A DNA stretch of 64,000 nt from Symsagittifera roscoffensis (lineage: Eukaryota; Xenacoelomorpha; Acoela; Convolutidae), in NCBI RefSeq assembly GCF_963678635.1, contig NC_087065.1:59422754-59486753 (forward strand), written 5' to 3'. The notes below the pieces were generated by a model that saw nothing but the letters and a program-made list of their open reading frames with translations, searched no databases and was not told where the DNA came from. The position numbers and the translations under genes were made by a program. Below are positions 1 through 11,239 of this stretch, in pieces (positions within the stretch are counted from its first letter, which is position 1; the number at the start of each line of letters is the position of its first letter).

Positions 1-890
1 TAAACTTTTGAAATTTCAAAGTCAGAACAACTTTTCCCCCTCCAGCGAAAGGAACAAGTCCTCCAGTTTCTGTGCGCAAGTTCACAGAAATATTAGAAAT
101 ATTGTTGACCAAAAGTTTTTTGAAATCCAAATTACTAAACACTTTACGATGCTTCGGTTCAATTGTACATGCGTAACCGTTTTTCACTCGGCGATTTGTA
201 TCAATGACTCGTAAAAGGGGTGCTTTTGTGTCTCCTACTATTTGATAATGAATTATGTCAAGGTAAATAAACATAAGCTGAGTACCAGCACATACATCAA
301 CAGGATAGTCAGCAACAAGATCTTGGGTAGTGAATGTGCTATGTTTCGAGCTTCCTTGTTTGTAACCTATATGATAACCAGTTCCATCTGTGACGCCTTT
401 GAATCCAAGTAGACTAGGAATTTGCGGGCTTGAAAAAGTTATAATGCAGCCATAATGAAAGATGTTTGGTTATTGGATCTATTACGTAATCCAATTTCTC
501 TAATTCTGTCTATCGACGAATTTCATCCAGTATTTGTTCAATGCTCGTATCCTCTCCTTTAGTTAGTTTCGCTGTTTCTCCAAGGTAAGGCCTGGAGATC
601 TTGTCTTTCTCAACTTTCAGGATTGCTATAACCTTGTAGAACACAATGTTGTTGTCTTTTTTGTAGTACACATTGTTGTTGTCAGTTACGTTGTTTATCT
701 GAGTGGGGAAGGTAATTTCTGTAACTGCTACTCGCCATTCACCTTGCAAATTTATTTCTTCACTCAGGAGATTTTTAAAAAGGGCCTGTGTATTATCTTT
801 AAAAACGTTCCTTGATGCCGATGAAACTAGGGTAATTGTGAAGGAAGGGGGAACGTTGTGGGTGAAAAGGCTGGAAGTGCCCTCAGTCAT
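1..890 (-). pseudogene. Polinton/adintovirus-like virion-type protein, broken and cut by window edge
   Basis: The minus-strand reading starts at an ATG at 890, six bases after the integrase reading stops, and continues off the left edge. The first 126 codons are open and end at 510. Coding similarity resumes in another frame from about 430 down to base 1, so there is at least one frameshift or stop between about 430 and 510. The N-terminal part has the pattern of a conserved protein found next to Polinton/Maverick integrases in many invertebrate genomes: a strand-rich start, then a 'GEWRVAVTEITFP' segment. The distal part keeps an 'IVGDTKAPLLRV' segment and a 'VPFAGGGKVVLTLKF' end. The family is probably virion-related; that role is inferred from its neighbours. 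Decayed, so probably not functional. Confidence 0.6.
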
Positions 891-896
891 GACTGC

Positions 897-2113
897 TTAC
901 GATTTCTCCTTCTCCAAAACACGAATTACGTCAGACTCGTAAAATTTTCCCTCAATCGGTTCTTTGTTAGAATCAATCAAATTGTATGTTGGGGATTTCG
1001 TGTTGGTATGTCAAAAACTTCAAACACTTCATCGCTGAACGATAGTTTGTAACCCTTGCGAAAAGGTATGTCTAATTTGGCAAGTCTAACATAATCACCA
1101 ACATAAAGCTTTGGACGTCGAACTAATTTTAATGACTGTTCTGCTCCTAATGAAATCAGGCGAGGAACATCTTTTTTAGTTACTTAATTTGGTGCAAGAT
1201 TTGTGACACGATTTGTTCTCGTATTAATTGCATTGACAAAATCTTGCAATTTGTCAATGTATGAGTAAGTCCATTTATCCTCCAAGTACTTATAAATAAG
1301 ATTTTTCAAGGAACGGATGTTTCTCTCAGCGAATGCAGACTTTTTCTCGCTCTCTGTGCTAAATGTGTTTATGCCTTTCTTTTTACATAATGCTTCGAAG
1401 GACCCTTTAAACTCTGTGCCCTTGTCCACCCATACTTTTTTCGGTTGTTTTGTCTTGATCATTAGTTTGAACGCTACTGCTGTTGTAGTAGCACACTTTG
1501 ATTTCAAGGGTTGTACTCTGAGATAGCGGGACATGCAGTCATTTTCAACAAGCAGATACTTAACATCATGGTTGTACTGGGCAAGTTTATCAACAAAGGC
1601 CAGATCTAATGACCAGATTTCGTCGATATCGTAAACTATGACCTTGAGTCGCGGCGTTTTTCGGATCACAGTTCGATATTTCGTGTAAGCAGGTTCAGTA
1701 TGAAGGAAATGTTTAACTTTCTTTTGCGGCAAATTGGTTGCTTTTATCAAGTTGTTCACACTACCAAATAACGCGAGACCTTTGTCACTGTATTTAGTTT
1801 TCAACAGTTTTTCTTCCATCTTGGTAATTTTCCCATTGTTTTGTTTTCGCCTTCGTCTTTTCTGACGTTGAAGAATCTGATTTGTTATAGTGCGTTCCGT
1901 GCGAGTCAGAGACCTCTTCTGACTCTTTTTTAAGTTTTTGGTTTCGGGTCTTTCTATTGTCGCTAAGGCTTTTTCTTTTTTGTTTTTTACTTCTCTTAAG
2001 GTTTGGACTACTTTTTCCCTGCCAAGCGGGGAATGTTGCACGTGTTCTTGAGGGCCCGGGTTCTCGTTTCTCTTGAGCGTTAAAAGACGCTGACTGAACC
2101 GCGTGTTTGGCAT
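897..2113 (-). pseudogene. Polinton/Maverick-type DDE integrase with in-frame stop and frameshift
   Basis: A 309-codon open stretch (2113-1184) encodes a retroviral-type integrase core. There is a basic N-terminal region (residues 30-100), then a catalytic triad visible as D170 in 'WSLDLAF', D230 in 'VWVDKGTEF' and E263 in 'FAERNIRSLK'. The D-E spacing of 33 fits the DDE fold. A TAA at 1186-1184 interrupts the frame. The same frame continues with the SH3/chromo-like tail typical of Polinton integrases ('VGDYVRLAKL', 'RKGYKLSFSDEVFEVF'), breaks once more near 990, and ends at the TAA at 899-897. Such integrases insert Polinton or adintovirus DNA into the host genome. The stop plus the frameshift indicate a dead copy. 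Its neighbours (ATPase end, virion-type protein) support the assignment. Confidence 0.8.
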
Positions 2114-2267
2114 TTCGATTTATTACCAGCTTTTCATTCAAGTTGAGAGCAGTTAAAATGATAATGAACGCCGGATTATGTAGTTTTTTGTTGGTTGTTG
2201 TATGTTGTATAAAAATACTGCAACTTTAAATCCTGTTGGTACTTTATCCACATATATCACCTCATTG

Positions 2268-2663
2268 TCATGATTTATGGTTACCCTTTCTGATTTTTTT
2301 TATGATTTCAAGTATGGTTTCTGCTCTAATAAAATTTTTTCCCTCTAAAACCTGTAACTGTCCCAAAATAGTTTCGGTCTGACCATCGTTTTTCTCTTCT
2401 AATATTTCATCTTTATCACGTTCGACCTTTACTTCTTCATCGTCCGTTAACAGTTCAAGCTGATCTTGTTGGGGCTCAGCAGCATTTTCCGTAAAGGTTT
2501 CTTTCGTTGCAGTAATCTTACTAGTTTGAGGAGGTAATTGGGGTCTAAGCCGGTTAAGGTAGGATAGTTGAGCGTTTTTATGTTTAAAATTATTATCGTG
2601 AAGAACACGTGCTGCTCTTTAACACAAGTGTTTCGGAATTAGAATGAATTCTTCAGCAGTCAT
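2268..2663 (-). pseudogene. small Polinton-associated ORF with in-frame stop
   Basis: The reading begins at an ATG at 2663 ('MTAEEFILIPKHLC'), meets an in-frame TAA after 14 codons, and is then open for more than 110 codons to the TGA at 2270-2268. The residue pattern is coherent: an acidic middle ('LTDDEEVKVERDKDEILEE') and an amphipathic end ('AETILEIIKKIRKGN'). It lies between the ATPase remnant and the integrase. Small proteins starting with a similar hydrophobic plus acidic pattern occur at this place in Polinton-like blocks. Function unknown. Confidence 0.45.
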
Positions 2664-2683
2664 GATTAAGTTGTGAGGTACTT

Positions 2684-2900
2684 GTAACAAAAACAAAGTA
2701 TTTGCCGCACTAAATGAAAACCTTCTTTACTCAACAGAATCGCACGTTTTTTGACAACACTGGTTTTGGAGTGATTAAATATTTGTATGCTGTCTCGAAT
2801 TGTTCGATATTTGCGATTTAATTTTCCACTGACTACATTGAGCAAACATTCACAAATCAGTGTTATGATATCGCGATTTGAATTTTTCTAATTAATCGTC
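2684..2900 (-). pseudogene. small basic Polinton-associated ORF, degraded
   Basis: About 70 codons are open on the minus strand just after the ATPase stop. There is a basic segment ('KLNRKYRTIRDSI', 'VVKKRAILLSKEGF') and then a short hydrophobic end. No ATG is visible at the beginning. Position and composition resemble the short basic proteins found between ATPase and integrase in Polinton/adintovirus-like elements. Function is not established and this copy looks decayed. Confidence 0.35.
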
Positions 2901-2908
2901 CTAATTGG

Positions 2909-3340
2909 TCAGGTGTCAGTTGTACCATATGCCGCAGAATAGATACGTTTTTCTTTTTCATTTGTGATTGGAGTAGTTTCTGCTTTAGATAAGGGTAAAT
3001 AAAAAACTGTTGGCCCAGGCCGTATGATATTTGAACAATATCTCAAACAATCTGATGTGCGGGGGTCCAAGTCGATTAGAAGATGTCCAAAAGAGTCTTG
3101 GGTAGCTAAGTCGTAACAGCTTCTTAAAAATTTTGATACATTCAATTGTCTTCCTAAAAGATCTAGTTGCTGAACGTCACGAGGCGATTTGAAAAGAATG
3201 ATGTGTGATGTATTCAAATCAATCGTACGCGACCATCGACTTTGTTGAAACAAGTTATGCTTAACATATATTACATCTATCCCTCTATGTCTACCCGCTG
3301 TCGCTAATCTAACAAATTCCTGAACTTCACATTTACTTCG
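2909..3340 (-). pseudogene. C-terminal part of FtsK/A32-like packaging ATPase
   Basis: The open reading ending at the TGA at 2909 carries the end of the Polinton/adintovirus genome-packaging ATPase: an 'ATAGRHRGIDVIYVKHNLF' sensor-like stretch (about 3310-3250), then 'SHIILFKSPRDVQQL' and 'GHLLIDLDPRTSDCLRY'. These are the typical C-terminal blocks. The Walker A and B part is missing: upstream of about 3340 the frame is lost and another ORF takes over. The motifs are clear, and the gene is incomplete. Confidence 0.7.
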
Positions 3341-3761
3341 TGAGAAGACACTTTTTCTGAGAATGCAGGTTGTATAACTTTGTAAAGATATATAACGGTT
3401 CCAAATTTAGGGTAAAAAGTATTTCCCATCAAGATTTCTGGTTTTTTCAACTTAATGAAAAGGCAGAACGCTATTTCACTCAAATGTCCCAATAAGCTGT
3501 TGTTACAGTTCCAGTGCAACATGTAACAGTACGTGGGACCCTGTTGATAAAATTCGTGTATGTTTTCAAGTATTTGTCCAAGGAAGAGTTATCAATACCA
3601 ATCAAGCCACCATAAGGTCTCAACTTAATTAAAATGTCGTAGTTAAGGTTATCAGAACTAACAAAAAACAGAGAACATGCAGCTAGAAAATAGTTGCGTC
3701 GGTTAGAATTATCAGGATAAGTTTGTTTCAAAGACATATAAATTTTGTGAAATATTTTCAT
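3304..3761 (-). other. two overlapping unrecognised ORF pieces upstream of the ATPase remnant
   Basis: Open stretches 3761-3480 (93 codons) and 3522-3304 (72 codons) overlap in different frames and lead into the ATPase remnant. They may be one broken gene of the Polinton block: both are on its strand, and the spacing is tight. No known motif is recognised. The first is rich in Leu, Asn and Tyr; the second has a short hydrophobic centre. Confidence 0.3.
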
Positions 3762-3795
3762 ATCAATAGTAGTTACTCTGCTTTTTTACAATTTA

Positions 3796-4287
3796 ATTGT
3801 TTATTTTTGCCAACAACTCTCCATCCTGCTGAATTTCAAGCCAGTGGAAATAAAAGTGACCTTGCAGATACCATTTAGACTCATTAAGATAACGGTGGTA
3901 AATAATTAAATAAACCATCGGAAGTTTTTTGTATTTTGATAGCTTGTTGAAACTTAGACGGATTTTTCTCTCCAAGTCTTTATCAACCCATATTGAGTTA
4001 AAGTCAAACGAATAGTCGAATACGTTTTCATAATCAGCAAAATTCAAATCGCTCACAGTACCATACTTTTGTTTTGTAGAAATGCACCAAGAGATTTCTT
4101 GAAGCTCACTCAAACAAAATTGTTCTTTGAAAATTAACTTGTATTCTTTCTTTGAAATTTCCTTTGCCCTTTCGAGGAAGACGACGTAGCGTTCATTACT
4201 AAATTTGAAAAATGAGTTTTTTTCTGCAGTTGGTATATCATTTGGTATATTTTGCCCAGAAACGGCCGCCGCCTTTGGAGAGTAATT
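3796..4287 (-). other. unrecognised ORF at the head of the Polinton block
   Basis: The minus-strand frame is open from about 4287 to the TAA at 3796, about 163 codons. The first ATG is at 4113, but the upstream part is just as protein-like ('FKFSNERYVVFLERAKEI'). The centre is rich in Lys and aromatic residues. It sits first in the row of minus-strand ORFs ending in the integrase. No family recognised; no TIR of the Polinton is recognised beyond it. Confidence 0.35.
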
Positions 4288-4542
4288 TTAATTTACTGCC
4301 TTTTCACCATAAAATATAGGTCAAGTTAAGGAATTAGTTTACTGCTGCTAACAGTTAAGCTACGCTGCCAAAATCGCCGACGAATTTTTATTATATACCA
4401 TAAAAGTCAATTCCCCGTTCACTAACAAATTTCAACTAGGTCGAAAGTTCACTTGCCCTAAACAAATATAACAATTAATATGATTCATATAATTAACCAG
4501 GACCAATAATTAGGACCCCAAAATTTGGAATTAGAAAGAATT

Positions 4543-4756
4543 TTGTATCGTGTCCCTTGTTGTTAAGCTAAACTTGGCAAGATCCTAAGTAGGGGGTCTT
4601 CTGCTTTTAGGGTGGAAAACTTCTTTCGTTTACAAAATCCTAGGATGAGGGTCCTCCAAAAAAATTAAGGACCCCATTCCTAGGATTTTGCTTTACGTGA
4701 CGACCCCCCCTTAGGAAGGACCCCCCCCCCCCCTTAGGATCCGGGACACGATACAA
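4543..4756. mobile_element. 214-bp element with perfect 14-bp terminal inverted repeats
   Basis: The sequence TTGTATCGTGTCCC at 4543-4556 is repeated exactly in inverse orientation at 4743-4756. Between them lies a second inverted repeat (about 4636-4690) around CCTAGGAT, and a run of C at about 4722-4735. This is the anatomy of a MITE or fold-back element. No clear target-site duplication is visible and no second copy was noticed in the window. Confidence 0.55.
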
Positions 4757-7700
4757 TACTACTCTGGCCAAACATGACTGAAGGTTGACATTTCTCGGCA
4801 CACCATAGGTACAGCATAGAAATGGGCCCACCGACTCGACAGAGTCTATGCATGTTTCGAAAATTAAAAAGACACAAAATTGACGAATTTCGAACAACAT
4901 TTTATGTTTTTCGTGATCTGTTCCTTGAGCTTTTACCATCTTCGATTAGGTTTTGAGGATCTATTTCCCGTGGTCTTGTCAACTTCAGTTAGTGTTTTTT
5001 GAGAGTAAATTATCTTCAATTAAAATCTTCTCTGCCTTATCACAAGCCCCCTTGAGCCCAACACCTTAGGAGAGTCCCCTAAAGACTAGAGTTTGCGGTA
5101 CAGAATTTTCTGTTCAAAACTGCACTATGACTGATTTTTTTCTACGACATCAATTTTGCTGCTCAAAATTTCAACATTTTCAATAATACAAAAATTTAAT
5201 TGAAAAACCGTGAAAACAAATATACGAACAAGGCTTCATTTTCTAATCAGTAATAAGAGCGCCGCGAACTCTGGGAACAAGTGCCTTGTTAGAACCATAG
5301 ACTTATTTCAAGTATTTATAAAAACTAACTCAGAATTATAACTAGCTGGGCCGTTTCTTCGGAGCAAAACGAAAAATCATATGCGTTAAAATACAAAAAA
5401 TCCAGTTCAAGAAATTTTCGACTGGCTTGAGTATGTCTCTGCATGTTAATTCTATCTCGAGAAAAAATTCTCCGCCAGTTGGCATGTTTATTATGATTTC
5501 ACTGCTTTGGTCCTCGTGAGCCAGTTTTTAGTGTGACTATGATCTTTTCTGACGAAACTGATGAAAATAGCTACAGATTGACGAGGACATCTCAGGCTCA
5601 TCTGAAAGGCCTGCCATGTCTAATTTAATCTTTGCCGTCTCCACTAAGGGATTAATTCCTAACGTTGCGCTCCGGATTGTTATAGCACCGGCAAGAAGAA
5701 GACCGATTTCCTACACGTCCTAACAAAATACAATTTGAAAAGATGTCGTTGTAGGCTTAACTTAAGGTTTCCTGTATCGAACTCTTCTGCGCCCCCTTTC
5801 TTTACCAAGTCTGGTTTTACTTGATGTAAAGTTCAACTCGCAAGATGTTTGATGGTAATTAAATTGTAGGCAACGAAAAATTATCCAAATATATTAGGCC
5901 TATATGATGGTCAGAATGTAGTCTATCAATTAACGAGATTTAAGGGTCAGACCGTCACTATTCTCTGAGATCAATTCGACTTAAGTTTTCGCACTTGCGG
6001 CACTACAGACCGACTTGCCGTTTTAACCTCTCAAACTGTTCTTTATAACCTCCAGAACCAAATATCAACTGACTTCGCAATAACTGTCCTGCCTGTCCGT
6101 TCATGGTTAATAACTCCAAACCTGCCCCAGTCAACACTGACTTTTGCTAAGTTCGATTTCTTTTATCGACCTTGTCACGCTTAATTAGATACAGGTATAC
6201 GGTAGATGTCGCAGCTAGAACCAAGCACACAAATCTCCTACAATCCTTATCAACTAAGGCCTGACCTCTGCGAACTCTAGCCCCATGTTCAACGCTCCAA
6301 AATTCGCTCAGTGAACTTCCCAAGGTCTTCATTTTTAATTTTTCCATTAGTTTCCGATCTCCCTTGGGTTTGGGAAGAACCTTTTCATGGGTAACCGATT
6401 CTTTTCTTGCATCTAAATTTCTTACCTCTAGTCTATTCAAATCCCCACGATTTGGCTAATAGGGGAACCGTATTCGTTTTTAGGGGTCAAACTAAGCCAA
6501 AAAGACATCCCTAAGAGTCAAGGAAAGCTATCGCCGTTTCATTTATATGGGAGACCGAATTCTAGTGCTGCAGTCCTGTAGTGTACATTTTCTCTGGGAA
6601 AATTCTTGTTTACTCTAGTTGAATTGCTATTAATAGCTCATTCGCCAGTCTCAGTTGAGCCCAACGTTTATCAAATTTATTTTAATTATTTCCACTATAA
6701 CGACACTGGAGACGAAGAACAAGATAATTCCTTAAGAGTTAAGGACTCGATTATACCCACTACAGATATTTTCAATCCACCTTTGTTTCAGCGCTAGAAA
6801 TCGACTTTTACTGGTGCCTTTTGCATTTTCGGAAACCGTCATCACTTGGGCTGACGGGTTCAGAGGGTTTCGTTTACGCTTGCCAGGGTCTAATCATCTA
6901 TATTTTTTCTCCTATGAATTTCATAAATTTAGCTTGGCTTGGTTAGTTAGTTAGTTATTTGGGGGGGGGGGGAGGGTTTCACCATTTTTGTTTCACTACT
7001 ATTTTTTGGCCTAGGAGGTACTAATTGCTTTAAATAGAGCTATTTTGAGCATGCAAATTCGTTTTTTTTACTATTTAACTTATTTTTTTTGTGAGTATTA
7101 CGCTACTTACCACTCATTAATTTTACTATACAGGATGCAATTTCCAAGGTATTACTTTTCAAGTCGAAACTTTTGCTTCGTCAATAGTGCTAAAGGATCA
7201 CCAATCCTACAGTCTTGTATTCTAGCCTATCATCGCGCGAAATTGGCTAGGTCAAAAATTAAGTTACCGGCCTTTCTAATCGCTAGCCTTATTTAGCATC
7301 TTATTCATTAAGTTTTCCCTTGAAATAAAAAATCATTCGTCTTGCCTTTCGATATTTAACCATTCCGAAAATTTACCATGACGCTAAGCCCAATCCTATA
7401 ACAAACTACCCTTGTTTCCATTTTGCTTTTCATTTAACGCAATTCGCACCCATTAGTCATTCATTCCACTCAGTAAAAAAAACTCTTCTAGCAAGTCCCA
7501 TTTGTTAAAAAAAAGTCCTAGATAATGGACTTGACTGCTAATATCTTTAGTCATTGTAGTACTACCAACCGCTTTTCAAAAAACTATGGGCTATTGACAA
7601 GCTATTAAGGTTCAATACATTGAAATAGTCTTTCCTTTAGTTAAATAGCTCGAAAAATTTGCAGTTGTTTGTCGGAAATAATTCATGCGAAACAAAAAAA

Positions 7701-8398
7701 GCTGTGGCAGATCTTTTTTTTTTGGAAACAAACAATATTTTTTGAAATGGGTTTATCACATCGCAAAACAGTTGATAAGAGCAGAAGAATGTTCATTAAC
7801 CTGCCTCATAGTAGATTAAAAAGTGGCCATGAGGTGTAAATTTTAATTTTTTCAAAATTTTTTTGTTAAATCAATAATTTATACAGTTATCCTGTGTAGT
7901 TTCCGAGTCTTTGCTCACTTCGGAAATTATAGCAGCTCAATCACCAAGGACCTAAATGGTTGTATGGTCCGTTAAGCTATCAAAAAATCTGGGAGTTTTC
8001 AACTTCGGTTCCAATTTTGTATCAATTTATCGAAATTTATTTTCGCCACAACTACACTAGACCTGAATTGCATTCGCGATTATGTTTGTTTTAAAGACTC
8101 AACAAGAAAATTTCGAAGCACTTATTTCTGGAAATTAAAACAGTGATTCGCTCACAAAACTGTGACATACTCGTCTTAATTTAACAGAGTAGTTGACTAT
8201 GTAAACGATTTCTATCATGAGTCTAGCATCAATATTATGAAACCGCCAACAAAATTTAAGAGGCTGCTATGGCAAGCTTTTATTTTGCGTTCCACTATAC
8301 ATTGTGATTTGCAGAGAGCTTGTAACTGGTACTTAAAGTGCCGTTGCTGCTTTTTTGCGGGCTTAAATCCTGATTATTTTGCCATGTATTTGCTTATT
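4757..8398. other. no gene recognised; start of tandem duplication unit 1
   Basis: From 4901 this is the first copy of the 6,860-bp duplicated unit. Apart from short chance ORFs (for example 6440-6147 minus and 7045-7296 plus) there is nothing gene-like. The two copies differ in those ORFs mainly at amino-acid-changing positions, which argues against coding. A run of 12 or more G lies at about 6960-6972. Confidence 0.5.
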
Positions 8399-8938
8399 GT
8401 TCCGACTTTCGATACGAAAGTAACGGAATATTTGTGCTCGGGGTGGGTTTTTTTTTCTTCAGACAAATTTCGACTTTTTAACTAGCCATTTTGACAAAAT
8501 TAATTTGTATCATTCGAAAGGTATTGTTATCTTGAGCTTAAATTTGAAAAGATATTTCACCGGTGATTATTTTTCGTAAAGTTATGGGGGTTTGAAGATT
8601 GCCATTTTGGCCAATTTGTGACAATTAACGCGCGATATATTTCGCGCTATTAACGCGTAAGTGGAGATTTAATCCGTCTTAGAAATCGTTTCAAAATGGT
8701 TGAAAGAAGCTTATTTGCCATAAGCGATTTGTCGATTTGTTACAAGAAGCGAAATTTATCCTTTCGTACTTCATATGGCGTGTGGGGGGATGATTTTCAT
8801 AAAAAATTTCAAATTTTAGAAGAAAAAAAATTTCATTTAATTTTATTACATTTAATTTGTTTATAGGTTATCACTGCTCCATAAACATTAAAGGGCAGTC
8901 GGAACATTCAGAGCTTCGCCCTGATACGAGCAGTCTTG
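8399..8938 (+). mobile_element. Helentron-like (HINE) element A, first of a head-to-tail pair
   Basis: Complete 540-bp copy of the dominant family. It begins GTTCCGACT, followed by the hairpin CTTTCGATACGAAAG. It ends with the internal inverse copy AGTCGGAAC, a hairpin region and GCAGTCTTG. It is flanked by T on both sides and followed after 'TT' by the next copy. Confidence 0.85.
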
Positions 8939-8940
8939 TT

Positions 8941-9477
8941 GTTCCGACTTTCGATACGAAAGTAACGGAATATTTGTGCTCGGGGTGGGTTTTTTTTTCT
9001 TCAGACAAATTTCGACTTTTTAACTAGCAATTTTTGACAGATTTTTTTTTATATATCATTCGAAAGGTATTGTTGTCCTGAGCTCAAACTTGAAAAGATA
9101 TTTCACCTGTGATCTTTTTTTCGTAAAGTTATGGGGGTTTAAAAATTGCCATTTTGGCCAATTTGGGACAATTAACGCGCGATATATTTCGCGCTATTAA
9201 CGCGTAAGCGGAGAGTTAACCCGTCTTAGATATCGTTCCAAATTGGTTTAACGAAGCTTATTCGCCATAATTGGTTTGTTACAAGGAGCGAAATCTATCC
9301 TTTTGTGTTTTGTATGGCGTGTGGGTGGATGATTTTCATCAAAAATTTCAAATTTTAGAAAAAAAAAATTTTCATTTTATTTTTTCTTTCATTTAATTTT
9401 TTAATGTTATTACTGCTCCATAAACCTTAAAAGGCAGTCGGAACATTCAGGGCTTCGCCCTGATACGAGCAATCTTG
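8941..9477 (+). mobile_element. Helentron-like (HINE) element A, second of the pair
   Basis: Complete copy in direct orientation, separated from the previous one only by TT. The 3' hairpin CAGGGCTTCGCCCTG is intact; the last bases are CAATCTTG. The same pair is in duplication copy 2. Confidence 0.85.
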
Positions 9478-9623
9478 TTAAGCTTTTATATTCTAATCAT
9501 GCCATTCATAACGAAATGTTGTTAGTGTATTTGTAACTCATTTTGAGTAATTGAAATCATTTAGTACTATTACTACAACTATGTGTGTGAACTAAGTAAA
9601 TGTGAATGCTTGGTTCTTTGAAG

Positions 9624-9707
9624 GTTTATGAAAACAATGATTCACATTCATATATTCACCTACACCCGATAAAAAACAAGAGGTGGAAAAACTGGAGGAT
9701 ATGGCGG
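9624..9707 (+). CDS. candidate exon of membrane-protein gene (copy 1)
   Basis: An 84-nt stretch lies between a weak acceptor (TTCTTTGAAG) and a strong donor (CGG|GTAAGT). In phase 0 it is open for 28 codons, ending in the basic run 'NKRWKNWRIWR', which would sit just before the hydrophobic segment of the next exon. The intron to that exon would be only 36 nt. The call rests on splice signals, phase and composition; no family is recognised. Confidence 0.3.
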
Positions 9708-9743
9708 GTAAGTAGTTAAAAAAACTTCTCTGATCTGTTCCAG

Positions 9744-9827
9744 GTGAACGTTGCTCTGACTCTTCATTGCGCTCTGTTCACTCTCTTCTCTCTCATCCAA
9801 TATGCCATCATACTAGTGTCACGATCG
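9744..9827 (+). CDS. candidate transmembrane exon of unrecognised gene (copy 1)
   Basis: The acceptor has a pyrimidine tract (CTTCTCTGATCTGTTCCAG) and the donor is CGATCG|GTAATT. The 84 nt are open in phase 0 and encode one hydrophobic helix ('LTLHCALFTLFSLIQYAIIL'). The next candidate exon (11680) also starts in phase 0. Copy 2 has the same exon with one conservative change (Ile to Val). The upstream part of the gene is not found. Only a transcript could confirm it. Confidence 0.4.
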
Positions 9828-10329
9828 GTAATTGTCTGAATACATTTAATAAATATGTGACAGAAATATCATAACTAATATATGAGTGGCTGCATTTGTC
9901 TGAATACCAAAGAAATATTTGTGAAATCAATTGTCTACATATATAAAAATAACAACAAGGATTGTCGGATAATGTGCAAGTAACACAGAATGTTCCGACC
10001 ATAGTCTTAGAATTTTTTTTTTCAAATTAGTGTCGTTTTTCTGCGTGGTGCGATAAAAAGATCTGAAGAAAAAGCAGAAATTAAGCATTTTCGATAATCA
10101 CAGTCAAACAGGTCAATTGGAAATTATTTTGTGGAAAAATGTTTGAAAAATGAAGAAAAAAAACGTTAAAAATATTTCTAAAAGCTTCTAAAAGCTTTTC
10201 TTATGATTTTTGCTGAAATTTTTTGAGCTCTTCAAGTTTCTGATTCCCGAAATGACGCTAAAAATTCCACTTTACTCTAAATTTTCACGGCCTAAATCAA
10301 CCTTAAATAAGTTATTGTTAGCCTGCGCT

Positions 10330-10635
10330 CAGGGGCGGATTTAGGGGGCAAGTGCGGGGGATATTATCTATTTTCAATAACTTTGAGGGGGAAGCGCGCG
10401 CCAAAACAACGCAATTTTTGGTCAAAACTTTCCAAGAAGTACCTAAAAACGCCTTTTTTGGCCTGCTTATGAAAATTTTGGCTGCGGCGGAGAAAACTTG
10501 GCAAAAACAGGGTCTTTCTAGTACCTCGGGAGAGCTAAAAAAATCTATTTGGTCCACCTAAAAAAAGTTGACAAATTTTCGAAATGTTGTTGAAAATCCG
10601 CCCCCCTCCTCGAGAAAACTCTTTATCCGCCCCTG
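10330..10635 (+). mobile_element. hAT-like MITE (copy 1)
   Basis: Begins CAGGGGCGGATTTAG and ends with the near-inverse TTATCCGCCCCTG, the terminal inverted repeat style of many hAT elements. The inside is GC-rich at the ends, with the shared block GGGGGAAGCGCGCGCC. No transposase. The 8-bp flanks are only partly alike. Related copies are at 10934, 17655, 18255, 43536, 51262 and 53166. Confidence 0.65.
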
Positions 10636-10933
10636 CCTGCAAGCTCACTTTTTTGAGCTCAAAATATGACCAAAAAATCAAACCGGTTTTTCTCGACACA
10701 AAGAAAGTTTTTTCAAAATTCTTTAATGTCGTACGAATCACAGTTGAAAGGGCTTTAATATTATAAATAAATATTATAAATATAAGCCAATTCGATGAAT
10801 TTTGTACTACCTGATTTAGCGTGGAAAAAAATGAAACATATCCGAATGCAAAGTTCCTCCACATTTTTCAAATGGTTGGAACAATAAAATAGGTTGCAGC
10901 AATTGTCTAAACACATAATAAAATATGTGACAG

Positions 10934-11239
10934 CAGGGGCGGGGGATGGGGTTGACGCCTTCCCTAGCCAGGGATTCGATCCCCTGCCGACCCATAGGGT
11001 CACCCCTTTGTACTTTTTTGAGGTATCTGTTTTTGGTGACGGACCCTAAAAATTTTCTAAGTTTTCTAAAAACAGCATTGTGAGGGGGGAGCGCGCGCCA
11101 AAATACGCAACTTTTTGGTCAAAAGTTTCCAAAAAATGCCTGAAAACGCCTTTTTTGGCCTGTTTTTTCGAAACAAAAATTTCGATTTGTTTTTTGAAAA
11201 TCCGCCTCCCCCCTCGAAAAAACCCTAGATCCGCCCCTG
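10934..11239 (+). mobile_element. hAT-like MITE with perfect 8-bp target-site duplication (copy 1)
   Basis: A 306-bp element from CAGGGGCGGGG to GATCCGCCCCTG, flanked by TGTGACAG on both sides (10926-10933 and 11240-11247). An 8-bp duplication with CAGGG...CCCTG ends supports hAT ancestry. Its 5' terminal repeat is shortened relative to the copy at 18255. Confidence 0.8.

Noticed and set aside
4640-4939. 99-codon minus ORF over the TIR element.
   Set aside because: Half of it is the C-run and inverted repeats; no coding signature.
6147-6440. 97-codon minus ORF kept open in both duplication copies (also 13006-13299).
   Set aside because: Most of the few differences between copies change the amino acid, no domain is visible, and the copies are too young for openness to mean much.
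7045-7296. 83-codon plus ORF following a TTTACTATACAG acceptor-like site.
   Set aside because: The second copy (about 13905-14140) differs mainly by amino-acid changes; no family and no matching upstream exon.
8399-9477. CRISPR-like or satellite interpretation of the regular repeats.
   Set aside because: Units are about 540 bp with transposon ends, dispersed in both orientations and nested; no short repeats with unique spacers.
10960-11010. tRNA-like T-arm (GGGATTCGATCCCC) in the hAT-like MITE.
   Set aside because: No A box, anticodon arm or acceptor stem around it; it is part of the MITE.
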